This document shows positions 39,580 to 49,044 of a stretch of 49,044 nt of DNA, one piece after another. The position numbers and the translations under genes were made by a program. The stretch is from the NCBI GenBank assembly GCA_025677825.1, contig JAIXMO010000101.1:1-49044 (forward strand), written 5' to 3'. The notes below the pieces were generated by a model, which was given only the letters and a program-made list of their open reading frames with translations, was not told where the DNA came from and did no database searches. The stretch comes from Helicostylum pulchrum. Taxonomy: Eukaryota > Mucoromycota > Mucoromycetes > Mucorales > Mucoraceae. Numbering within the stretch: the first letter of the stretch is position 1; each line of letters begins with the position of its first letter.

Positions 39580-41104
39580 TTAGGTCGAGATGGATTTTTT
39601 CTTGTTAAAAGTATCTTGTTTTGAATTATTTAAAAAGGCAAATGTGGCCTGCATATCAAAATAACTATCAATATCAAACAACTCTAATTTATCTACCTCA
39701 CCATTCTTTGGTGTCTTTATTACAGTAGGAGAAGAAGAAGAAGAAACTTGATTTTTAGTACTTGAATTACTGCTTGCAGTAAGCTCCGGTGTCATTTGTT
39801 CCTTTACGATTTCTTGTTTAAATTTCTGATTTAAATCAGTTTCTGAGATTTTAAAATGATGCTTTGGGTCTATGGAAGGAGTAGGAGGTGCACTCTTTCT
39901 CTTCATTTCTTTTTTACTAGAAGCATCCTCATTACTATTGATTGATTTTTTTGACTTCTTCTTTTTCAAAAAGAAGGAAGTAAATGATCTTCTTTGTTTT
40001 ACTTCAGGTCTATTATTATTTATAATCGCTGGTACACTGTCAACAGTGTCTTCATTTATTTGTTGTTGTTGTTGTTGTTTTCGTTGTTCTATTTTGTTTA
40101 GATCATTCTTTGGTTGCTGTGTTACTAAATTTTTATTATTATACTGTTTTTGTAACCGCATGGCAGGTGTAGTAGTAGTAGTAGTATCGATTGGTACAAT
40201 GCTACTAGTCGGGGGCTCGGACGGTAATACTCGAGATATTTGAGGTGAATAATATTTAGTTTCTTTTTGTGTCATTTCAGTTCCGATTACAGTTCCTTCC
40301 TGAATAACATCTTCTTCATCATCTTCATCATCCAATTCAGTTATCTGATCCTGATTTGTTGCTTCTTCTTCTTCAGTTACAGGAGTATCTGTCAAACTAT
40401 AAAAAGGTTTGGCGCTTTCAACAGCAGGAGCATCCCAATAAAAAACATTCCATTGTCTTTGCATATGTCTCGCTTCTTCAAAGATATTAAACCAATTAAT
40501 TGGAATAACAGCACGCAAGTGTTTTGTCCAAAGATGAATAGGTGGGTTTCCTGCATAATCAAATGCTAAATAAGCGTCAAAATTTTCGGGCAAGTATCTA
40601 AAAAGGAACTTTTATTTTTTAGTATATGAAACTTTCACTGGGAAAAAGAATTACAAAAATTTAAGGTATTACGCTAAAATTAAAATGTTACCTTGCTTCG
40701 GACCATCTCAAATCTTCTAATAGATCGGTTCCTACATACATAAAAAAAAAAAAGAAACGTCAATACTGTTTTTCTTTTTTAGCGCCAAAAAAAAAAGAGG
40801 TAGCTTACGAAGAATTGAAAAACAACACATTTCATCATCCCAACCTTTTGTTTTAAAAAAAAAAAAATTAGTGGCAAAAACATATTAAAAAAAATAAGGA
40901 GATTATACCTTGAAATAATGCAATAGCAATCAACTTTATTTTAACGATATAAAGTTGACCTTGTTGTAACTCATTTATTGGTACAAGATCCAAAGCCTCC
41001 TCATGAACTGAAGAAGTCTTTACACTTTCAGTTGTATTTTTAGGTGCATGTGAGGTAGGCCAACCAGGTATAAATTGTGTAGACTTTCTATTTTTATCAG
41101 CCAT
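39580..41104 (-). CDS. Unrecognised low-complexity protein
   Basis: About 435 residues in four exons. The ATG at 41104 gives MADKNRKSTQFIPGWPTSH. Exon joins are in phase: IAIALFQ|GWDDEMCCFSIL|RTDLLEDLRWSEA|RYLPENFDAYLAFDYAG. The best-defined block, about 50 residues, includes YLPENFDAYLAFDYAGNPPI and then a Trp-rich helix (HLWTKHLRAVIPINWFNIFEEA). The rest is disordered: an acidic patch, a Thr run, a Gln run, a basic Lys-rich stretch (SFFLKKKKSKKS) and Ser/Pro-rich segments. A nuclear or membrane-associated role could be imagined from the basic patch, but I do not recognise the family and assign no function. Confidence 0.75.
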
Positions 41105-41462
41105 TTTATTTATTTATTTTTAATGAAAAAGAAATGAAAAAAGAAAAAAAGAAGCGTAACTGATTAGTTTTTATACTTGTAACTGAAAAATAAAATAAGG
41201 GGGGGGAGAGTCAAAATCACATCTTTCGTACGACGACATGGGCCGTTTACAAAAATGGATGTTGGTCCTTAAAATAAATCCCCCCAAAATCGAAAAAAAA
41301 AGTGACGAATATACTTTATTATGGAATGAATAAGGAAATAAATATAAATGTATAAAAAAAAAAGGGGATTCGGGTAATGTTGTTGTTGTATATATATGAG
41401 TATATGTTTTTTTATGTATGTACAAAAAATAAAAAAGAGTGCAATTAATCTCTCTTTTCTTT
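41105..41462. other. Spacer
   Basis: About 360 bp between the unrecognised protein's start and the INTS10-like stop. It has A runs and a TATATATATG stretch near 41390-41407. It holds the promoter of the gene to its left. Confidence 0.55.
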
Positions 41463-44400
41463 TTAGGTTTCTTCGTTAGCCTTTAATACCATATTCTTTA
41501 AGAAACGTTGCAAAACGTGTCTCATACGTTGTGGTGTGATCTTTGGAGAATACCTTCTAATTCTATACTCCAAACATCTGCTTACGATTTCTCTAGGTAT
41601 CGATGTACTTTTGGCTGTAGAAGAATCAGCAGTATCATGCATACTATTATTATCCGATTGCTCGCCTTCTACATTTTGAGCAGGCAAAATAACTGAAGTA
41701 GCTGGTCTACTGTAATAAAAAGAAGGTGACATCCATTTTGCAAACGAGTTCTTTTGTGTAGAAGCAGAGTACCAAGAGGGCGACATGGATGTACTAGGTA
41801 AGATACTATTGGCAAACGACGGATGATACATTGGCAAACTACTCGTAGTTCTTTCAGGTCTTTTATCAAGGTCATCCTCATCTAAGGTATCGTTTTTCGG
41901 TGAATAACTAGAAGGGTGTTGAGGAGAAGAAGGTGCTGAACCATTATCTGGCGTTGACGTTACTAAATGACGATAACTGGCTCGTAAAGCAAATTCTGGT
42001 GGAATAATGTCCATTGTAACCGTTCCTATCAAATGAAGGTGGCGAATGGCTTGTAATACATCCGAAACTATATAAATACATCTTTTTTGTCAGACATTAC
42101 ATATATCTCTCTCTATATATATAATTTTTTTACCGTAAAGATATTCTAAAAATTCCCTATTTTTGAATATTCTCTTTTCACTGATACGATTCATAATCTT
42201 GTGCCAAAGATTAGTCTTATTATTCCAATAAGGCCAACCATACTGCATTAACACAATCATATTGCCAGCCTTTTCATCCCAGCGAAGAGCTGAATCAATC
42301 GAGGCCATACCACCTCTCTGCTCAGATTCATTATCAAGACTTACAATTAAATGTTTAATACAACGCACCACTAAACCTTCTTGTGTTACTCTCATTAATC
42401 CAAACTCTCTGCCATGAAAGATATTAGCAACCGTGCAACAGTCAATTTCGTCATAAATAAAGTCTTTTTCATCTAATCCATTTGGTATAGGGAACACAGA
42501 AAGAATAATAGCAATTTCAAGTGTAGATTGCTAAAAAAAGAAAAAAAAATAGTGAATATCTTTTTTTTTTGTCCGTATTGTTGGTGTCCTACCTGTAAAC
42601 TGCCCACGAGTAAATAAATAACCCCGATGTTATACAAAACGCGGAAGGCAAACATAAATGGTATGTCCATTTCGGTTTTTGTCCGGCCATTATCTGTCTT
42701 TTCTTGTCTACGTTGTACCTCGATTCGATCGCAAATTGTTTGAGATAATTCCAGTGCTTTAGCTAAATTACCAGGAATAGAAGGCTATAACATGTACACG
42801 TCAATATAATAAATAAAAAAATAAAAACGTTACACTTACAGATGATAGGGCCAAATCACTTCTCACCAACAACACCGCATTATTCATATCGAAAGGTAGT
42901 TTATAACCCTCAATAACACGACATAATTCTATATATAAACATTTAAGATAATCTATTTCTTCTTTTTTTTCTTCTCTTGTTCTTTTTTTTACCTTGTTCC
43001 CAACCTCCTAATTGATCCAATAAGGACTTTTGTGATAATTTACCATTTGCCCAAGTCCATAAATCCAAACAATGTCGAAGACAATCAGCCGCTTTACTTA
43101 AAATCTGTAATGCATTATCTACACCATTGACACAATAAGAGTCTAACCCTTTCCCACGATTATCCTCATCGTCTGTGATAGAGCTAGAAGCACTATCGAT
43201 TTTTTTCCTTTTATCGTTTCTTCTTAACAAATGTGAATCATCCGAAAAATCCAATGTATTTCTCTCTGGTGTGTCATCTTGTGCTCTTTTTGATCCAGTG
43301 CGATGCTTTATAGCATTGTTAGGCTGAAAAGAACAAACGGGTATCAAACAAGATTTTTGTTCTTGTAAACTAGAATTATCATCTGTACCACAAACATATT
43401 TATAGTAGTCGTATCCAAATTGAACAAAGTGAGATGTGGCAACCATGTACTCACACATTAGTGTTGAAATCGTAGATAGGTCCTCAAAGCTTGGTAATAC
43501 ATCGCCTGTTTCAATATCTTCATCAATCCTAACACTATTTCGATGTTCTTTCAAGTATTGGAATCGAATAATATGTGATACTGAATCTAGTTGTTCTAGT
43601 CCATTATAACTATATATGTACATGTGAATAACCCTAAAACAATGCGTTCATAAAATAACTTACCCGCATGCAGATAACATGGCACAAGTAAATTTAGATG
43701 ATTCGTCCCACTTGTGTTTTTTGATATAGAACCTTTGACCCAATAATAAAAATTGTTCGAAGAGGTTGTAAGGTAAGGTGATGTAATGTTTGCTCTCTGT
43801 AGATTTGATCGATGGTATTTTATCCTTCCTGACAAGTAACAAACGCTGTTTACAAAGTCGAGGAAATAGTTCGGTTACTATTAAACAATGTTAAATTCAT
43901 GGATTCTGGGTTGTTGTTTTTTTTACTCCGTACACCTTTACTTACCTAATAGACTTATACATTTTTGTCTTTCGTCTCCTTTTAATGCTTGAGCACATAA
44001 AATTAATAAATTTATAGCATCAATCTGTATGTGTATTAGTTTAACTTGTTTATCCATGTTCATAGATCTGTAGATATTTACCAAATACTTGTACGCGTGG
44101 CGAGGATATGCTTGGATATAATCGAACAACACTCCAAAAGCTCTCATTGATTCCTTTTCCTCCAAGTGTTCTAATTCAGATGCTTTTAAAAAAAATTCCC
44201 AAGACAAACTGTAAAAAACAAAAAAAAAAAAAAAAAACTTACCTCTGGCAAAGTCTATAATATTTGACTGTAATAAGCAAGGTAAAGAAGCAAAGAAACC
44301 TAAAGGTAAAAAGATTGTTTTAGCATATTGAATTGTTTAAAACGAAATCAAAAACGCGTACGACTGGCATCGGTATCTTTTGCAGGATCAAGGTTCTCTG

Positions 44401-44723
44401 CGACTTGAATAATATAAGCTTGAAAAACAGGATTCTGTAAACTATTTGATTGACTTGAAAGAAGAAGAAAAAAAGCAATGTCAGTTTCCCTTTTTATAAT
44501 ATAGATATGAATATGGGGTAAACTCTACAGTAATACAAAACTTTGAATGGCCTTCTCAAAATTTCCTGATTGGATACAAGAATGAAGTATAGAAAACTAA
44601 AAGAAAAAAAGGGTTAAATAAAGGTATGGGAGAATATCTCAAAAAAAAAATTTATACTTGGTTTTCAAATAGTTGGTTGGTATCCGAGCAACTTTCTGCC
44701 GATGTTTGAGGTTCTTGCGACAT
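41463..44723 (-). CDS. Integrator complex subunit 10-like protein
   Basis: A protein of roughly 850 residues from about ten exons, starting MSQEPQTSAESCSDTNQLF at 44723. Similarity to animal INTS10 is spread along the length in the right order, judged from memory of the family. YITLPYNLFEQFLLLGQRFY corresponds to the conserved LPANLLYKYL..F block. NGLEQLDSVSHIIRF corresponds to the segment after it. An acidic/basic loop (RRNDKRKKIDSA, then TDDEDNRGKG) corresponds to the KKRKL..SDDED loop. FPIPNGLDEKD corresponds to the LPIQDG region, and GNMIVLMQYGWPYWNNKTNL to the GHVIVLLQQEWP block. The C-terminal REIVSRCLEYRIRRYSP fits the final helices. A Ser/Pro-rich insertion (41900-41980) precedes the end. 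Integrator cleaves nascent snRNA and attenuates transcription; INTS10 is part of its INTS10/13/14/15-type module. Alternative: another alpha-helical protein. Confidence 0.65.
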
Positions 44724-44992
44724 TGGTGAAAGGGTTGATTATATAAGGAATTCAGTTAAAAAGGTCTTTTTTTTTTTAGATCGCTTCGTTTTGAGGAGGG
44801 TTAAAAAAAAAGGTAAACAACAACAACAAAAAGAAAGGGAAAAAAAAAGAGATAAAAATTGAGCGGAGTAAAATACAGCATATGACATTTAACTCAAGAT
44901 GGCTTATTTTTTTTATCACTGTCTGATGCAGATGACTATGGAAAAAAGAAGGTGGTTTCTTATTATTTACATCAAGTCTTTTTTTAATTCTT
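44724..44992. other. Spacer between INTS10-like and CUL4 genes
   Basis: About 270 bp with T and A runs (44767-44779, 44801-44850). It must contain the INTS10-like promoter and the CUL4 3' end. Confidence 0.5.
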
Positions 44993-47900
44993 TTAAGCCA
45001 AGTAAATGTAACTATCATCTGGTCCACGCTCCAAGTATTCCCTATTTTTTTTAATAAAAAGATATGTAAGTAAAACTACCTTGTGAATATATATATTTAT
45101 TCGTGCATACTTTTCAATTAAAGTTTCAATGCGTAACTTTACATCTTGAGCCTACATACACACACAGTTATATTTAGTTTAGTTTCTTTTTTATGCATTT
45201 TATATTTGTAATATACTAACAGTAACCGGAAACTTGACAAGACGAGTCACTTCGCTTAGTAATAATCCATGCGTAGCATTCGTCTTTGCCTTCATAATTC
45301 TAACAATGACCGCATCCACTTGTTGTTCTCTAGCAAATAACACGGTCGTATTCATGGTTGAATTCTTTTCAATTACTTCACTTAATGTTGCTGTAGTCAT
45401 TTTTAATTGGGTTTTCTCGGTAGCGAAATCGTGGTTAAATGAAAATTGATCACTGGATTCAATATCATCGCCTTCAGGGTTCTTTTTTAATAACTTGTAT
45501 TCTCTACAAGATAATGAAACAAGTGTACGTCGAAGTTCTAGTTCATCTATAATACATTTTTTTTTTTTTGTAAGAAATTTAATTGAAATTACATGTTTTT
45601 TAAAAAAAATAAGAATTTTACCTAGTTGGGTACAAGTAAGAATATCTTTAAATGATAAAGAGTATCTAGTTGTATCATTAAATAATAACAAGACTACAGT
45701 TTGCAATAATGTTAACGTAATTCGTTTTGTGCCCTGATATTTTGGTTAGCTTTTTTTTTGTAGTAGTAGTAGTAGTAGTAGTGATTGTCTACAATCATGT
45801 CTTACCAATGGGTAGTTTGCGTTAACTTTACACACACTAAGAGAATTTTGCCAAGTCAATATTCTTTTTGAAAATTTTGTCATGTAGAATTCAGTATATG
45901 CGTTTTGTACTTGATGAAACATGGATGGCAAGTTAAGATTTACAGGTACATAAGATGGCCAAAAACCATTTGTAAGTAAATTGACATTGAAATTTAACGG
46001 TAAAAGAGATACAGAACGAATTGCCTGTAACAACAAAATATGTAAGTGAAATCATTTCATTTTTTTTTCTTCTTTTTGAACTTACATTGAATTCGTTCAT
46101 TAATTCATCCGATTTTTCTATATCCTTTACCATGCCTTCTAATTTACCAGTATAGCCAGCACCACACTCCTTCTTCATTCTACTCAACATTGTCTTTTCA
46201 GCAGTCTTATTTGTAACATTCAACAGTAAACGCTTTGCAAGGTCTCGCTTATATAAAACTTCAAATTCATCTTTGCCTTGCAAGTTACGGAATATAAACA
46301 TGCCTTTATCTAAAAGTTCTTCATCGAGTTTTTCAGAGCGTAAGATAGAATCTGTGTACTTTGCCAATAATTTAATAGCGTTGTTTGCTCTCAAGTTGAT
46401 AAAATACTCTGTGCCATCTTTTAATCCATCTACAAATTGCTCATCGCCTTCAAAACTATGATCTACTACTTCGTCAGTTTGTGATTCAAATGCTGATAAT
46501 TTGGACATCTTTTCTTGAACGTTGATATGCTCACATAAAATAAATGAACCTTTCGTCTTGATATATCAAAGTTGTGTTAGAACAGGATATTTTATATATA
46601 TACGACAAGTGCTTACTTTAACATAGGATGTAAAATATTTTGCGCATATTTCAAGTTTATCAACCTTTTGTAATAATCTATACAAAAGAGAAAATTTATC
46701 ATAATCACTTTCTTGAAAGAAATCAAGACCTTGAAAATAACCGAAGCCTGCACAAAAGAGAAAATTAGCATTACTTTTTTTTATGGTTAAAGGAATATAT
46801 AGTATACATTTATCTAGGATATGTCCAACTCGTTTTGTCAATAACTCAGTTTCAACAATAGACTGAAGATGAGATTTTGTCGACTTATCAAAATAACTCT
46901 TGACTCGCAAAATAGATTCCTGGTGCACTCTCGTAGATATGTGTTGAAGATAATCGAAAATATTAATTGACTCCACTAATCTATCACCTTCTTGATCATA
47001 AAATACTCTTGTCTCTGCAAGTAACTGTTGTTCAAACGAAGTATGATACAAGTCCAAATCCATAAGCATTCTAATATTTGACTGTAAAAATTGTTCGTCG
47101 ACTTTTTCTCCTGTTCTTTCCAATCGAATCAATTCCAATATACTCTTTAACACTTTTTGCCAAACTTCATCGTATTTTATATAATTTTCTCTAAATAATT
47201 GCATTGCCATATTCCAAATGGATCCTGTAGTAGTTGATGCAATATAGGTTCGGTCAAGGTAAAGAAATAAGCATCTAATTTGAGACTAGTAAACAGTGTT
47301 AATGCGTTTCCGTATCGTATTTTAATAAACCTCTTTTTTTTTTGGTTACCATTTGATTACAATAGCTTTTCCATAATAAATGAACTGTACGCAAATAATC
47401 GACGCCTTGTGTCGTATCGCTATAATATTTTAAGATTAACTGATATTCCATTGTATATTTTTAGAGGGTTAATATCATACTTTGCTAAAATCTCAAACTG
47501 GATCTCTGTGTATCTACGACACTCTTCATACAATAATTCGTACAGCTTTTGAAACTTTTCATATTGACAAATATTTTCACATAACTAATACTATCATTAA
47601 TATACTTTTTACACGGATAAAAAAATCCCGTTTTTTTTTTTTACACCTACTTACTTGGTATAATACTTCCAAACTTTCAGGACTAGGTTGGTTTTGTTGA
47701 ATAGCATGGATGGCAATTTTTAATCTATTCCAAGCATTCTCTTCATAGTCTACAGGTAAATCAGGTCTTTCAACTATCGATTCCAAATTTTTTTTAGTTT
47801 ATTAGTGAAAAATAAAATGGGAGGATTTTTTTCTGGTTTACCTTTCAAATCATATACAATGAGTTTTTTATCAGATAAAACAGGATGCTTTTCGTTTTGT

Positions 47901-48016
47901 CGAAACGACTTTGATAAAAAGGCGCTGAAAGGTAACTGGTTATTTTGAATAGGTATCAAGTCTTGATCTGAATTAGAATCAAGACGAGGTCGTTTTATTG
48001 TTTCCCATTCATTCAT
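44993..48016 (-). CDS. CUL4: Cullin-4, scaffold of CRL4 ubiquitin ligases
   Basis: About 760 residues in roughly a dozen exons. The start at 48016 gives MNEWETIKRPRLDSNSDQD with a basic KRPR stretch like the nuclear signal of CUL4. The N-terminal cullin repeats include KKLIVYDLKG, DLPVDYEENAWNRLK, YLRTVHLLWKSYCNQM|SQIRCLFLYLDRTYI (intron 47352-47290, TTTACTAG acceptor) and DLDLYHTSFEQQLL. The cullin-homology region has FEVLYKRDLAKRLLLN, GYTGKLEGMVKDIE and NGFWPSYVP. The neddylation site is in VDAVIVRIMKAK and the protein ends YLERGPDDSYIYLA. CUL4 binds DDB1-DCAF substrate receptors and the RING protein Rbx1. The motif set fits CUL4 better than CUL1 or CUL3. A stop ends the gene at 44993. Confidence 0.92.
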
Positions 48017-48672
48017 TTTGTGTAAAATAATAGGTTTCGTGTTTTGAATAAGCACTGATTTTTTTTTATTTTTTGGAGGGGGATAATTATGTAAAAATGA
48101 GAGGCGGTCACTCGTTTCCTGTTCAAGCAAAAAAAAAAGAAAGGTCTGCTTGTGCACAACCAATTCTTTTTTTCTAGTTCTTATTCCAAGTGACAATATA
48201 ATATAGTTTCTAATATATCAATGATTTGCTTGTAATTATATTACGAGTAAATAGTTTAAATACATTTACCAAGGTATGTAGCAAGTGCATAATAATGCTA
48301 CCAATATGACCAGTGAGAAGTCGTAACTTATTTTTTAGGGTTAAATGAGATAGCCTAACTAGCATGGCTTAAATGACCCCTACGTTTTGATAAAAAAAAC
48401 GCCCTCATTTCTTGTCTACTATATATTTCTAAATATAAGATTCCGTATTGTATTCAGTATATCATTAACCGTTAATATTTCTTTGTAAATAAAAAGTTTA
48501 AAGTTTATTCGTAGTAACGAGAGGGAAGATATAGTTTAATGTAGATAGTAAAGTGTTATTATTTGGAAGGATTTAAGAAATGGATATATTTAAAGTATAT
48601 CTCTAATAGCTGCTTTAAGACTTGATATGCGATCACCAACTGGAAGACTTCAAAAAGCCCATTAGCAGAACT
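48017..48672. other. Upstream region of CUL4
   Basis: About 655 bp between the CUL4 start and the stop of the rightmost gene, which is also on the minus strand. It holds the CUL4 promoter. A frame open upstream of the chosen CUL4 ATG, to 48196, would add a hydrophobic Phe-rich leader that looks artefactual. Nothing else is recognised. Confidence 0.5.
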
Positions 48673-49044
48673 TTAGTTTCGGCCTCTACCTCTGCCTCTA
48701 CCAGTATACTTACCATAGCGACCACGGCTTGGTCTATCGTCGCCATAAACATCATCGTCATCATAATAACTTGGTCTGTCCTCACCATAAACATCATCAT
48801 CATCGTAATAACTTGGTCTGTCCTCACCATAAACATCATCATCATCATCATAACTTGGTCTGTCCTCACCATAAACATCACTATCATCATCATCATAATA
48901 ATCTTCATCATCACCGTATGATCTTACGCGGATTCCAGAACCTGAAATAGCATTGTTCGAAGAGCGAGCCACAAAATACTTGTCTGGATGTTGGCCACTT
49001 TTAGAAAACCTCTTTTTTATTCCCTTCTCAATAACTTGGTGCGT
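48673..49044 (-). CDS. C-terminus of acidic repeat protein, 5' end beyond window
   Basis: The frame is open to the right edge, so only the last 123 residues are visible. It begins with a basic segment (KKRFSKSGQHPDKYFVARSS), followed by GSGIRVRSYGDDEDYYDDDD. Four tandem copies of a 14-residue unit, V-Y-G-E-D-R-P-S-Y-Y-D-D-D-D or close, follow (about 48885-48729), then an RG-rich tail ending RGRGRGRN. The unit period is exactly 42 bp in DNA. No catalytic domain is in view. The acidic repeats plus RG tail suggest a disordered, nucleic-acid- or protein-binding C-terminus, which is inference only. Confidence 0.75.
   Translation of the reverse strand, partial: THQVIEKGIKKRFSKSGQHPDKYFVARSSNNAISGSGIRVRSYGDDEDYYDDDDSDVYGEDRPSYDDDDDVYGEDRPSYYDDDDVYGEDRPSYYDDDDVYGDDRPSRGRYGKYTGRGRGRGRN
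48728..48890 (-). repeat. 42-bp tandem repeat, four copies
   Basis: CTTGGTCT begins units at 48728, 48770, 48812 and 48854, each 42 bp apart. The middle copies are nearly identical. It encodes the V-Y-G-E-D-R-P-S repeat. Confidence 0.92.

Noticed and set aside
45234..46461. Plus-strand frames opposite CUL4
   Set aside because: They are antisense shadows of the cullin exons with no independent motif.
48017..48196. Upstream extension of CUL4 to 48196
   Set aside because: It begins with a Phe/Leu-rich stretch unlike any cullin N-terminus; MNEWETIKRPRL at 48016 matches the usual basic CUL4 start.

Overview
The window is eukaryotic and reads as a compact, AT-rich fungal genome of early-diverging type, most likely Mucoromycota and plausibly Mucorales. 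Genes are split by many short introns (about 40-90 nt, GT..AG, often with a CTAAC/CTAAT branch-like site). Introns and spacers are full of T or A homopolymers. Gene content is fungal (a Skt5/Chs4-type protein with a CAAX box, a Gcn4/Cpc1-type bZIP), but there is also a CUL4 and an Integrator-subunit-10-like gene, which speaks against a budding yeast. The species assignment is an inference from gene content only. Splice junctions were joined by eye from reading frame and GT/AG sites.

Layout. 1-2086 (-): 5' part of a Sel1-repeat gene built of near-identical 108-bp units, running off the left edge. 3184-6834 (+): ABHD12-like serine hydrolase, then a SAM methyltransferase with an N-myristoylation-like start. 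7270-8007 (-): Gcn4/Cpc1-like bZIP factor, with upstream ORFs in its putative leader, followed by about 3 kb without a recognisable gene. 10993-14321 (-): SRP54 and an acidic protein that may be securin-like. 15494-25576 (+): a run of adenylate kinase, Rad26/CSB, a divergent importin-alpha, an NDUFAF2-like complex I assembly factor and a NUDX14-like Nudix hydrolase. 25757-28749 (+): Skt5/Chs4 and mitochondrial uL30. 28816-30318 (-): TBC1D20/Gyp8-like RabGAP. 31003-35306 (-): two more Sel1-repeat genes in tandem. 35307-39579: a gene-poor stretch holding the wreck of a PIF1/Helitron-type helicase. 39580-48016 (-): an unrecognised low-complexity protein, an INTS10-like protein and CUL4. The right edge holds the C-terminus of an acidic protein with 14-residue repeats.

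Most genes are unrelated housekeeping functions: protein targeting (SRP54), nuclear transport, transcription-coupled repair (Rad26/CSB), ubiquitin ligation (CUL4), mitochondrial biogenesis (NDUFAF2, uL30m) and membrane traffic (TBC1D20-like). No operon-like system is visible. The most noteworthy points are the INTS10-like gene in a fungus, the three Sel1 genes with tiny first exons and a mosaic tandem-repeat array, the candidate Gcn4-style uORF leader combined with a seven-heptad zipper, the importin-alpha relative lacking an obvious IBB, and recurrent T-run/A-run palindromes inside introns.
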